64,000 nucleotides of DNA, from positions 1 to 64,000 of the forward strand of contig JAPJBO010000087.1 of assembly GCA_030068145.1 (NCBI GenBank), read 5' to 3'. The notes beneath the pieces were generated by a model. The model was not told the origin of the DNA. It saw nothing but the letters and a program-made list of their open reading frames with translations, and did no database searches. Shown here piece by piece: positions 29,901 to 39,200 of this stretch (position 1 is the first letter of the stretch; the number at the start of each line of letters is the position of its first letter). Position numbers and translations under genes: made by a program. The DNA is from Diplonema papillatum (taxonomy: Eukaryota; Euglenozoa; Diplonemea; Diplonemida; Diplonemidae).

Positions 29901-29925
29901 GGCAGGTGACGACGTCATCCGATAA
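23902..29925 (+). CDS. AlkB-LINE ORF2: AlkB-like dioxygenase, 2A, AP endonuclease, RT, Zn fingers
   Basis: Residues counted from 24106. AlkB-like 2OG-Fe(II) dioxygenase about 40-205: 'NWYRRGVGINPHRD' with His132 and Asp134, His184 in 'LWTHG', and the 2OG-binding Arg block 'RVSLTYR'. 2A peptide 'DVEQNPGP' about 270-277. AP endonuclease about 285-520 ('FATLNVTNLL', 'LCCQE', 'VMGDLNTE', 'GTRIDRILL'). RT about 820-1100 ('VALDFRKCFDMVP', 'GILQGCPVS', 'YADD' at 1047-1050). Zn finger 'CKHCGSGDTEDEKHVFWDC'. Then three Cys/His repeats (C-x2-H..C-x2-C..CC..HH) and a basic tail. AlkB enzymes remove alkyl groups from nucleic acids; in an RNA-copying element this might protect the template, which is inference. 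The translated start is probably read-through from ORF1. Confidence 0.9.
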   Translation, partial: LPPQPAPGASGPASPLRVALRARPSFGLPSPSTPARQFDHAETEKENSCSSSFPLPLSHGAPGLNRPGVIPRGPGFAHKQSPYNSQCARPTCNEGPPARVEGPIPGLSFQAIPRDLLDRLSRAPELNPEAPWGRLGGGHSRETQQWGHAYRLGEPPIRLERGIPEGPLKEAADLIRDRLGWEPDQLLANWYRRGVGINPHRDQRELGPRVATISLLSDTVMEWERGSRRLRTPLPVGTLCHMEGEARNLWTHGIRPDDVARDRVSLTYRAVREAASQSLQGRDTPQEAPIPPPPSPQASTAPPQHQSSPAPRTLLLHHQRTLQSIKESARQRLITAGDVEQNPGPGRAEMRFATLNVTNLLQYLPAADAVEADLLCCQEVTLLPCKRVQAEEYLRKWCCHWGLPPPGRLCRNSGSRSTMNAANGGLSTLVLRPIPAYDTMTALAHAAVRSPDRVSHTVVATGAGNTFVHVFNVYCPSGNGRAESEEREDMLEKILFAAADSLGDVPIMVMGDLNTEEDRSPVLRKALRNGWSDAAELHHARTGDTPPPPTFTNARTSGTRIDRILLNRITTGAFRQCVTTAVNVPGHRLVTMTLDIAALRQIVWRFKVPREISTEGGPKWGLSDTEAYREAVQRLANSDFAERLAAQRVEEAWLEWSRVSEQYLQDAFGIPAEERGRSTGRGIKTSPKRVCITASTASDGSGAANSRQLRLRKAIHRMERICSYLAQRRGPEAVPHEVSRCWQNSRRLAQACMKDGQGTEGFPDHEEAKQLLTALREETSRLGKEGSAARFTKYRDKLNERADASRRCLTTICAGRAEPSGVLRKGAGVTANVDEMDEVLNTAWDPILRKYKDGPEPEYEPFRDRFRDHIGPHMMEAGTITGEELRILLRKKPKKSASGVDGWRMAELRELPLPLLNALADVMNLVEATGDWPASMTTALVSMVPKDESQDPLHTRPITVTSAVYRLWACRRLADIVLWQEEWIEEGQKGFRPGHRIEDVLMEIGLEMEDALLDGEPLYGVALDFRKCFDMVPREIVLRLAEDLGLHNRVLKPLRAIYRLLARRFKLPLGVGREFSVTNGILQGCPVSVILINALLSVVMKAVKKEAEGVSPKSYADDATLLSRLSEAALQKGVDVVDEFCTLTGMELNLQKTVAFSTRRRHQSTLKLRSVDALLRFSKSVKCLGVLVSTAKNRTERSDSERVEKAAALAEGLRHAPFRYEKRVRIVQSNVLPAALSGCSFAPVSKVAMKRLTTSVMGLIWGGSNPKRAREMVLNFQEKGHLTDPGTCLAYRVTTAFYAACERLPRLLPLMESIRGRYAEGDLPLGPVGLAMRSMEECGHVWGPGPLSRTLRNGATYDPLTSAPSKRGHEVRADLRAKTWSRLVARRPGFEGIQRADLERTNSFWRMRECPAHTARLIRVALAGGVNTAEYTSRMRQAGAEPQAPSCKHCGSGDTEDEKHVFWDCGAYSHIRRREAHAELMAANRADWPRCTLEHGVVVPENAQFSRRLQEMMAEILAERAGLEARGWVARNPTTPWSRANAMPAEKFDHPFARIAPAWTWERNKTWGLPTFYALVAWLSDMQWTENGQASMLELAIDFELFSGLSMPLHGNAPKGVRERGNVLRCMMSALDKLAAQQGLGSCMRGERVCPTTSLSFMGITGISGIRPRPRFREAHTGTILEEQVKGSDVGTQCPTYPDWTIGRAARWALPAPPQLHPDPVHMPGVGIEKALVTCATHHKGKCEACRALVRRDVPTVEMCCRHHHHANDGQPIAVCTEHSTTKCGECKTAAACCRSGHHACRTHGRGTCQECKRLPTLTQRRPAACCSRGHHQSNKPNVESTPGRNKKKRPSSPTQVGVQRETPVGKRAARAARAPLAATKKETATTGRATKRPPPTPGTSERPALKKRVLGTPKEGLIAGRKRKKTKATTPDSGVQRRKKKVPRASSSQKRPGTTGTPMPSKVKNGHTCPPSYSPTQSLESQESQTPLAPQMLDLDDAMAGDDVIR
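24886..24936 (+). other. 2A ribosome-skipping peptide
   Basis: The codons encode 'ITAGDVEQNPGP', an exact D-V-E-x-N-P-G-P motif, placed between the AlkB domain and the endonuclease. Skipping at Gly|Pro would release EN-RT from the AlkB part. Such 2A motifs are known near the N-terminus of some LINEs (for example trypanosome L1Tc). Confidence 0.85.
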
Positions 29926-29940
29926 CCTGACTTTCAAGGC

Positions 29941-29993
29941 AGTGCATGTTAATCCATGTGGTTCATGTACTTAAAAGAACTCAATGCTTAACA
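29941..29993 (+). repeat. Right 53-bp direct repeat flanking AlkB-LINE
   Basis: Copy of 23063-23115 with a T for C difference. It starts directly after the element's 3' end (GATAACCTGACTTTCAAGGC). Confidence 0.8.
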
Positions 29994-30206
29994 AACATCA
30001 CGTGGCGGCGTCGAAGCTTTACCAGCTTCGCCTGACACCATTAGCGCACTATGGTTAAGCCGTACGAAAATAACGCTTCAAAACATAGGCGCTAGTCTAT
30101 CTCAAAGCATCTGCATAAAACGAAACACCGCCAGGCGAAAACCAGTTTCACAGTTCTTCCCTCTTACCCTTTTCTGCGACGTGCAGTAGGGGTGGGAAAT
30201 GGGAGC

Positions 30207-30315
30207 ACCTGCTTCGTAGGAAATGCTTGAGGAGACTGCCAGTTGCGATAGATCAAAGGAGGTAAATGTGCTGTAGCCCACACGATAGGTTTAGTGACGG
30301 GCGTAAGCGTTCAAC
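30207..30315 (+). repeat. Dispersed repeat R1
   Basis: GCACCTGCTTCGTAGGAAAT through CTGCCAGTTGCGATAGATCA to GTTCAACA; an R1 copy in + orientation with a short internal gap. Confidence 0.8.
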
Positions 30316-30398
30316 AAAAGCGAGGGTTTTACACTACCGAAGCTTGAAACTCGAAAACAAGCAACCGCGCCAAGGATGGCCACAAGAACCACCTCACC

Positions 30399-30770
30399 TT
30401 GTGCTCAAAAAAAGAAAAAAAAATACGAAAATGTCACGGCGCCACTGACATACTGCAGGCCCTAGTGCGGCGGGCGATCATGCCACGACACACGAGGCGA
30501 CAGTGCACGGTACCAGGATGTCAGCAGCCGGGAAACGCAGACCACGTCCTCACAGCCAACGACGCGGCTCACCTCCAGAGCTTTTCAGAACCCGCTGGGC
30601 TTGAATCCATCTACGGTAGAGAGCCGAAGCTAAATGATGTGCTGATCGAATTCTCGCGGTGCAACAAAGCTGCAATGAAGAGCGGCTGCGAGCGGATACG
30701 AGTACAAGAGTCGGAAGGCAAGGCCGCAGAGTGGGCAAACTGGCTGAGAAGCGAATTGAGCACCCGGTAA
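30399..30770 (+). mobile_element. Retroposon fragment related to 20961-21733
   Basis: The open frame (ends TAA) contains 'TDILQALVRRAIMPRHTRRQ' and 'CTVPGCQQPGNADHVLTAND', aligning with 'ADLLQAIIRRTILQQQTRQ' and 'CNVLHCTAYATAQHVLLTDD' at 21245-21370. It is preceded by an A-rich run. It shows that this ORF family is dispersed; the function is unknown. Confidence 0.5.
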
Positions 30771-30779
30771 GAGGGCGAG

Positions 30780-31200
30780 CAAACTGATTTTGGCATCTTA
30801 TTTCTTATTTTCTTTCTCTAACTAAAGCGCGTCACCAAAACTCCTTGCCAAACAAACAAAGGTCGCAAGACACCAAAGTGATCGTCCTTCGGGATCGACG
30901 GTAACACAAAAAAACTAGCCTGAGAACAGGTATTCACCGTACCGATAACCGAGAACCGATTTTAGGCACGGCGTTGCGTGGTACGTGGTTTGCAGGACCC
31001 AAGGATCCGGCATCACGCACCTGTGCATCAGCGCATGTGCATACGCGTATACGCGTAGCAGTGCACTGTGCACTGTGCACACCACACCACAGGATACCAT
31101 ACACCTAGTAGGGAACCTAGGAGGATGCGGAGGGCACCGTGTGGCCCTTCTGCATATCCGTCCTAGTGTACCACTTAGGAGGTGGTATTGTGGAGGTGCA
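30780..31200. other. Stretch without recognised gene
   Basis: Only short TGCACTGTGCAC-type self-complementary repeats near 31060 are visible. Confidence 0.4.
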
Positions 31201-31202
31201 CA

Positions 31203-31268
31203 CCTAGTAAAGGGGGGTCGAATAATAACACACACCTGTGTTATTATTCGATTTGGCGAATACTAAAC
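31203..31268. mobile_element. Short foldback with TCGAATAATAACACC arms
   Basis: GGGGGGTCGAATAATAACAC meets its inverse GTGTTATTATTCGA within 60 bp. The same arm forms the ends of the element at 40165-40341, so this is a deleted or solo copy. Confidence 0.7.
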
Positions 31269-31447
31269 TGCGAGAAGATCCGTGCGCACTTTGTGTGGCT
31301 CGTACATGAAGTGGAACGCATTTTGCAGATGAGTCCATCGACCAAGCGGTCGAGAGATACAGGGACCGTCCTCGACCTGGCACACGAACAGAACGAGATA
31401 CGCCCGATCGGCCTTCCACTGCGGCTCCGAAGCAGCGTCGTGATCTT

Positions 31448-32556
31448 GTGCCCCAAGATGGGACGACTAAAGGAAAGCGCAAGCGCAGGGACGATGAGGC
31501 TGCTCAGCCTGGACCGAAGCGGCGCTGCGACGCGTCCCATGCAGTGTCTGACATGCTGGAATCTTCACCCGCTGTCAGCCACCAAGCTGTCATCTGCGTC
31601 CAACGGCTCTCCCGCATGTTCGACCCGTCACCGTTTGAACCTGCCGGCCACCCGAACCTTGGGAATACCTGCTTTCTCAATGCGGTACTGCAGCTGTTGT
31701 TGCGTGTGGAACCGATCGAGAACATGTATTACAGTCTTGCGTAGAATCCTCTGAATTTGTGAGGGTTCCTGAAGGAGTTCTTGACGTACTTCGTCCTACT
31801 GGTAAGCTCGCGCTCGGGGAGGAGCCAGCTCAGCCAAGACAGCCGAAGGATAGGGGCTGAAACAATCCATGCTCCAATGTTCTGCGATGCGCGACCCAGC
31901 ACGACGCACACGAGGCTTTGGTTGCAATTCTGGATAGGACAGACAGCTCCCTAGGGCCGGACGAGACGGAGGAGGCTTGTCCGGATCGGCGGCTTTTCCA
32001 GACGTGCCTGGAGAACACGGTGACGACTACAACACGATGTATCCCCTGTGGCGCCGATTCCACCCGTCATCAGCCGGTACAGTGTCTTCAAGTCCCTCGT
32101 GGAAGGCCGGTGGAGGACGCATTCTGTGTTCGTGGAATGATGAATCCGGAGAGAAGGTGTGACTGCGGAGCTGCTGGATCTGTTGTGGAGAGCATGAACG
32201 TGCATGTGGCCTCCGAGTGCTTGCTGTTGCAGTTCGGCATTTGCGCAAGCGATGGTGCGAGGCTACGGAATGACGCTTCCCTACCGCTCCTCCTGCGACT
32301 GCCGGACAGCACACTGCGCCTTTCCGCGGTGGTTGTACACACGGGACAAAGTACGACCAACGGCCATTTTGTCACATACGTCTTGCAAGGGATGCAATGG
32401 ACGCTTTTCGATGACGAACGAGTCTTGCACGTCGACAACGTTCCTTGGACTGACGTATACCTCGCCGCATACGTACGAAAAGGTGGTCGAACACTTGCCA
32501 TCGCCTACGATGATGGCTACGACAGTCCCACCGCAAGTCCCGCTAATGCCTTCTAG
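31448..32556 (+). pseudogene. USP-type deubiquitinase, broken (USP-LINE copy a)
   Basis: The Cys box 'GHPNLGNTCFLNAVLQLLL' of ubiquitin-specific proteases is clear at 31650-31715. After a TAG at 31742 and a two-base insertion near 31893 (relative to copy b), the domain continues from 31905 with 'HDAHEALVAIL', the zinc-binding 'RCIPCGADS', 'CDCGAAGSVVESM' and the His box 'GHFVTYVLQ'. It is aligned end to end with copy b. As it stands it cannot make an active enzyme. It is probably a former ORF1 of the LINE, less likely a captured host gene. Confidence 0.75.
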
Positions 32557-33072
32557 TCCGCCCTGTACCGACGCGAATCTGGAACCTTGCCAACCCATGC
32601 CTCCCGACGCCGCTTTGGCAGCACACGGCCAGCCACCTGAACAGCCCAAGGACTCGACCGCAACAAGGACGATCGATTGTTCCGGGCCTCAGAGGCCTGC
32701 GTGTGCACGAACGTCTCTGCACGTACGTCAACTTCGGGGAGTGATGTATGCCCTGCGGAACAACCGGAATCTCGGCCTAGCGGGGCTGAGGTCAGGTACG
32801 GTGCCCGCTGTAAATAAGAGGACGCAAGGCTGAAGTGCTGCGCCGGCGAAGTTTGCTTTTCGTGCCGCGTCTGATGACGACCTGTCGGCTTGCGTTTAAT
32901 GTACTGGAGGTCCGCTAGAGACCGTGCTAGGCGTAGTTTAAGGTTGTACTGATCTACAAACAACCACCTACGAGCTTGTCAACCCCACCGATTTTCTATC
33001 TTCTAGGGACCCGTTGACAACCGCAGGGCCAACGCCACGGTCAGGGCCAACGCCACGGTCGAGGCCGCGGCC

Positions 33073-34746
33073 AGACTTGAGGCGGCGCCGCTCATGCATC
33101 GTACGAAGTTCCGCATAATGCAGACGATCGCAGCCTCCGCATACTACGGGGCGGCTTACTGCACGAATACAACAGGCGGCTTCGTCAACAACTCAACGCT
33201 CCGAACGGCACTCTCCGCTTGCGTGATCCCTCGATCTAACCGGGCGAAGAGCCCTCTTGCGGTTCTCTCCCTGGTTGCAAAAGCACACCTGTGTGATCCG
33301 GCATGCGCCTCCGGTTTCAGCTTATTCCGCACGTTCGTGAAACAATACGGGAAAGAGAGGTTTCGGGTGAGGATGGACGCTCTCCTTGGCGTGGGAGCCG
33401 ACTCGTCTATCAAGGGTCCCGTAGGTCTTATGGCTAATCTTCTGCGGGAGATAAGATTCCTACGGGCCACGCAGCACAGCTTCCAGTCCCTGTCCTTCGA
33501 CGGGACTCCCGTGTCGCTACTCGGTAAAGAAGCCCCACACCTCTTTCGTGAGGGCCTGCGTCTGCGCGCGTGGCGTTACTTGACCACACAGAGACAAGGA
33601 TTTGACGGAATCGAAGGAGGGGTGGACGTACGCGCCATGAATCGGCTTTGGCTGAACCGCGCGACGGACCACAAATTGAGTTCCGCGATCAGTCGATGTA
33701 TTGGGGGAGCGGTGTACTCACGGGAATGGTGCCGCAGGAAGTGGGGTTCGGGGAGCGGCGACTGCGAGTTCTGCGACAGCGGTGCGACGGGGACCCTGTG
33801 GCATTACTACTGGCAATGTCCGGGCCCAGGTTGTAGATGGAACGAGCTGCGATCCCGGTTTTGCATTGCTGAGGCGATGGTCCGGGACATGCCCCAGTGC
33901 TTGTGCATTAGAGGGATACCCCCCTACGGGACCCCTCCTGACCTCCTGGAGAAGATCCAGAGGCTGATCGGTACGATCTCAATCGAGATGGCGCAGGCGC
34001 AGCGAAGCCTTGCGGCAACACGCCCTTGGGAACTCGCCTCAGGTGCGTCGACGAAATACGACGTACACTTAGCAACGGACAGTCGTAAGTTGCTTACGAC
34101 CAACATCGGAACCCGCTTCGCAGCGACGTTGGTCTTCTGGCTGCGGAGTCTATCGTGGGTCAGCTCCAACCCTCTCCCGACGACAGGCGTGGAACTCGCG
34201 CTTGATTTTGAGGCATTTACGCGTTCGAAGCTCCCGGGGAGAACTTTCGCCGAGAAGGGGCTGCAAATTGGGTACCTTATGCGAGCCATCAACGACCTGT
34301 GCTGCGCCGACTCAGGAGTCGCCTCCTTCCCTGGGAAATGGCGGCAGGGGGTCTGTTCCCTCCGCTGTTTTGGTGCGCCGGCTATGCCGGGTTGTACCCA
34401 CCGCCCACGCTTTGCGGCTGGACGGAAGACCGAGTGGATGTTGGGCAAGCTGGAAACAATTTGCGCCCGTAACAGCTGGAACGATGCCGTGCCTGAATAT
34501 CCGCACGACGTACCCTTTGTTCAGTGGGAGTTGAGATTCTCCGTCAAGATGCTAGCCGCCGCCATAGGGCGGGCCATTGCCAAAAGGAGGAGAGCCCGCG
34601 AAACAACGTGTCAACACACGCCTGCCAGGCGGTCTCGTCCGCCAGTCAGAACGCCCCCGGCTGCGCCACCATCGGTGCAACAATCATCTTTGACAGGGCC
34701 ACGGCTCGCTCCGCGCCCACGGCGCAACGACTTGCGCCCGCCGTAG
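33073..34746 (+). pseudogene. LINE ORF2 C-terminal part, 5'-deleted (USP-LINE copy a)
   Basis: A 550-residue frame matching the post-RT half of AlkB-LINE ORF2: 'RIMQTIAASAYYGA' vs 'RIVQSNVLPAALSG'; Zn finger 'CEFCDSGATGTLWHYYWQC'; 'GVELALDFEAF' vs 'MLELAIDFELF'; and 'HRPRF' vs 'RPRPRF'. No catalytic RT motif remains. The OTU-LINE has the same 'IELAVEFEMHTGQRLP' block, tying the three LINEs together. Confidence 0.7.
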
Positions 34747-35133
34747 TAGTACGGGATAGTAGTGGGGCGACCGGATACTCCTCGGAGAGATAGTCCCTGC
34801 ACTCTAACTCGTCTCTCTCTCTCTCTTCTTTCCCCCTCCCCTTTTCGACGTTGCTGTTGACTAACGGTTAGGTCGGACCCTTCCCCGGTGAACATCCCAT
34901 GAAAGTAACAGTGTTGACTAAGACCGATACGGGCTACATGGCAACACACACAGGGCCACATTCATTGCGAATGTGTTCGTGGTGTCCCTTTTTTTCGGCT
35001 AGCCAACGAGAGTAAAAGAGTGAAAGAGTACGTACAGTAGTGAATAGGGAAGAGAACGAGTGCAAAAGAAAGGAGGTAGCACGGACTACCAGACCAGCGG
35101 AGACCACCGCAAAAAAGAAACCCCCTTTTTTTT

Positions 35134-35266
35134 TGTATAAGCACCTGCTTTGTAGGAAATGCTTGAGGAGACTGCCAGTTGCGATAGATCAAAGGAGGTA
35201 AATGTGTTGTAGCCCACACGAAACACAGGTAAATCTGGGTTTAGTGGCGGGCGTAAGCGTTCAACC
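35134..35266 (+). repeat. Dispersed repeat R1 (best copy)
   Basis: Runs from GTATAAGCACCTGCTTTGTA to GGCGGGCGTAAGCGTTCAAC. It is nearly identical over about 130 bp to 30207 and 15656. Confidence 0.85.
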
Positions 35267-35972
35267 TTATCCCACGAAACCAGCACCAATAACAACGACC
35301 CCCCTTTACTACGTACTGCGCAGTTGACAGAGCCTGACGTACCGACCCAGGGGTGCGGTTCCCGCCGCGGCGGATCTTTGGGAGAAAATGTCAGTGCATT
35401 ACGAGAGGGAAGTCGCGATTAACCTGCAGGCACAAAACGAAGCACTCGCCCTTTTTCTTGCCTAACCCACTTCTTTGCAGGGCGTCACTGAGGAGGTGAC
35501 GGGGCAAGGGACCCTCGAATATGGACTCGGGCATGGAAGATGGCCTAGCCTCTGGCCTCGACCAAGCCGCAGCACCCACGGAGCTTCGCCTCGCCATCTG
35601 GGCCGTATGCAACCCTTTTTGTTGTATAAATACTTGCCCTGTGCCATCCGCGAGGACCGAAAGCAAAGAGCCACCGACCGAAACGAATCGTGTGGTACTC
35701 ATTTGCGTGCACCCCACTTAACGCAACACGAGCTCAAAAAATTTCTGTGAGCTTCTCGGCTAAAAGATAGGTGGGTGGGTAAAATCAGGATTCGTGTATT
35801 TTTATGTCAAATCATGACGGCAGCCCCATCCTGAGTGCAAATACTGCCGACGCGTCACTGCTGCTGTGTGCGCTCGGATAGGCGCACTCAAGCGGCCACC
35901 TTAAGTCACTCGTTTGTTTGTAAAGATTGCTCCGTTCTTCCCCCCTGACTTGTTCCCGGATTAGGACGACAC

Positions 35973-35973
35973 A

Positions 35974-36020
<47 letters not shown>
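35973..36020. repeat. (ACT)n microsatellite
   Basis: About 15 ACT units just upstream of the first recognised exon of the E4-E2 gene. Confidence 0.95.
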
Positions 36021-36231
36021 GCGCGCACCGGAGACAAACTGTACGCGGAGCAAGAAGCGATATGCTGATGACACGACGCGTGCAAAGAGGTAGTTTGTTG
36101 TGCAGTCTATCATCACAGATTGTTGCTGCATATCAAGTTCAAACTGCTACTACTGATAATGTCAAATTAACCCCCCCCCGACAGGCGATCGTGGGCGCGC
36201 TGCTGTATTTCTTTTTCTTCCGCTACAACAG

Positions 36232-39200
36232 CAGCAGCAGCAGCCCCCGCGGTGCCGGGGTGCCGCGTCCCGCGGGGCGGGCGCCCGCAGCAGCGCCGTC
36301 CGCCGACGCGGACGAGCTCCGGCGGGCGGCGCTGCGGCGCGTGGGCGAAGGCGCAGCCGTGCACAGGTTGCTCCGGGTCTCGGAGGACGAGCAACGGCTG
36401 CGGCGGCGGGCGGAGGCAGCGGAAGCCGCGGCGCGGCTCGCGATCGGCGACGACGCGCGCGAGGACCGAAAGCAAAGAGCCACCGACCGAAGCGCACGCA
36501 TCGCGCAGGCCGGCACCACCACCGAAACGGGACCCACCGCAGGTTCCCCCGCCAACCCGGACGCGGGCGACGTGAAAGGCTGGTTTTTGCGGTACGTCCT
36601 CCGGGTGAAGTGCGAAGGCGAAACGATCGACCACGCGCCAGCGTCCATGGTCATGCTGTTCCGGACGGAGAGCGACGCTGACTATACCGAACTACCAGGG
36701 CTGCTGGAGCTAGCGCAGGGCACTGAATCAGGGTGCCTCGGCGGTGCGGTGGAAGATGACGTAGTGCTGCTGTCGGACCCGCCGCGAACGATCGCCTACT
36801 ACGCAAACCTGGCCCACCGCTGCACGGCGGCGTCGCAGCAGCTTGCGTCGGATGCGTCGATCCGGCGGCAGCTGCTTGACTCCGGCTACGCGGCGCGTGT
36901 TTTGGACTCGATTCAACGCGACGCGAGGACCCTGGCGCTGCCCCCTGAGTTCATCGCCCACTGCCCCGCCGAGAGGCTGCAGGCGCTCGTGCTCGCGCCG
37001 CCGGGCGCCGAAGGGGGCGCCGCCGTCGAAAAGGAGAGGGTGGCCGAAATCCTGCGGGTGCTGCTGGCGCCGGCGGTCGACCGGTCAGCGGTGCTGTCGC
37101 TGAGTGAGCACCTGCGGTGGGTCTGCACGCGGTCGCGCTGCGGGCTCGACGAGTTCTCCGCTCGCTTCGCGGGCGGCGCCGCCGCCTGCGACACGATGGC
37201 GAGCGGACTGCAGTTCCACGCGCAGGCCGTCCTCGCGCCGTACTTCAACGAGCCAAACGGCACCGACGTCGCCAACACGCTGAAGGCCATCCCGAAATAC
37301 CCTCAGGTAGTCTCATTCTTTTGTTGAAAGCATGCTAATCCTGCAGGGAATAGTTGACTAGACCTCTTGAGTTTGTGCTAACCACGAATTGGGGAGTCGG
37401 GAGAACCTACAAAGCCAAAAGCAGGACCGACCCCCCCGTTCGTGAGAAAAAGCGAAAGAATAAAAACACCTTCTTTTTTCCATCTATCTTTGTCAAGAGC
37501 TGCAAGTCAACTATTCTTGTGTCGCACGCAGTCTTTTTCCCTCCGAGGTTTTATTGTCGCAAACGAATCCCCATGTGCAGCGGGCGACACACGGCACCAA
37601 GTATCCATGCGGAGCATCAAGCTCGTGTAACAGCCAGTGCAAACGTATCAGGCCACCACACAACGCACACTCACCCTCTCCGGTAGCTCCCGGTCCGCTG
37701 ACCTCCGCGGTCTTTGAAAAGTTCAAATTTCGTTAGTTAGAATGCCACCGGAACAGCAGAACGTGCCCCCACGGCAGCCATCCCAGAGAAGGGAAATAAA
37801 ACATGAGCACCTGATTTGTAGGAAATACTTGAGGAGACTGCCAGTTGCAAAGTCTCAAAGGACAGCAAACTGAACGTGAGAGCGAGGACCCTCCTAGTAA
37901 GAGGACTTATTATTTGGAAGAACCCATTTGACGAAGGTCACCCGGAGACTCCAGAATCTCGGTATCTCAAGCGAACGAGCTCTAAAAGTCACCTACTACG
38001 GCTCCATGCTGAGAAGGGCCTACCGTATGCAAGGTATGTGGAGAATAGCTGAAACCACCAACGATCAACAACAAAGGTGCACACCGATACTTTCACTTCG
38101 TGTAACCGCCACCTTTAAGTACAAGGTACACACCGACACTCTTACCTCGTGTAACCACCACCTTTATGTACAAGGTACACACCGATACTCTTACTTCGTG
38201 TAACCACCACCTTTATGTACAAGGTACACACCGATACTCTTACTTCGTGTAACCACCACCTTTATGTACAAGGTACACACCGACACTCTTACCTCGTGTA
38301 ACCACCACCTTTACGTACACGCAGAGCATAACGTATCCATCCCATATTGCCAAAAGTCACCCGGCCCCCGAGCTTTCACTCTAAAAAGAGACGCTTCTTA
38401 TGATGAAAGTGCCCACGGTCGAATGTGAATACAACGACACAGGTGCATCCTAGCGAGATTGACGCGTCTTTGGGGCCCTTGCAAAGCAACGCGGCTACCG
38501 GCATATCGAGTATGTCTTTTGGCTGTTCTTCAACGACTCGGAAAAGAAGGAGCATTTTTTTTTTAGTACTAACAATCTTGTGGGTTGCCCTTCAATGTAT
38601 TGTGCAGGCTAAAAAGACGTAGGCAGCGTGTTTTGGTGGTTGATCAGAATTCCTTACCTGAATACACACAGGGTAAATACAAGTGGGAAAACGATCAACC
38701 GGCACGCACAAACAAAACGAAGCGCCTGTCTTTTTGTCGGGATCGGGCGACAAAGTACTTCGAGCTGCAAGAGCCCCGCGTCGGGATGGACACGAACAAG
38801 GCGGGCATGCAGGGTGCGCCGCCGGAGCTAGGCATGTACCTCGCCCCGTCGGAAACGGCCGTCTGCGCCATGGCCCCGCTGACCTTCGAGCTGGCGGCGC
38901 CGGGCGCAGGGTGGGCATCGAAAAGTACCTGCAAACCCCAACCTCTGAACGAATACCCTGAACGAATGGCAAGACAAAAGTTCCTGTTCTGTCGGTGGCT
39001 AATAGGACCGTAACACAGTCCCGGAACCAGGTAGACCGGTGCGGTGGCGAGCACATACCCATTCCAAGCTCGTTCTTGCGTTCGCACCTTTCCAGGACAC
39101 TGGGCAAAGTTGCACCAATACAAAACAGCACGTATTCGCTCTAAATCACCAGGAGACTCTAACATCCCGGATTCTCAAGCGAACTATAAGTCTAAAAAAC

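Larger units (their letters stand above)
23116..29940 (+). mobile_element. AlkB-LINE, apparently full length
   Basis: A non-LTR retrotransposon bounded by the 53-bp direct repeats. Order: ORF1 with a C-terminal Cys finger, a single in-frame TGA, then one long frame with an AlkB-like dioxygenase, 2A peptide, AP endonuclease, RT, Zn finger and C-terminal Cys/His repeats. There is no RNase H and no poly(A) tail. All frames are open, so it may be recent. It is related to the OTU-LINE by the RT, the C-terminal domain and the Cys/His repeats. Confidence 0.9.
31270..35003 (+). mobile_element. USP-LINE copy a (degraded)
   Basis: USP protease sequence (31448-32556), then a shared untranslated stretch (GTGCTAGGCGTAGTTTAAGG), then the post-RT part of a LINE ORF2 (33073-34746), then a 3' UTR (GATACGGGCTACATGGCAAC). 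Copy b at 40345-41870 shares the USP, the same stretch and the same 3' UTR but lacks the ORF2 part. That linkage argues that USP and ORF2 belong to one element. Endonuclease and RT are missing here, and the 5' end is not defined. Confidence 0.6.

Noticed and set aside
38077-38330. CRISPR-like regular repeat
   Set aside because: The 49-bp units are directly abutting with no spacers; a eukaryotic minisatellite.
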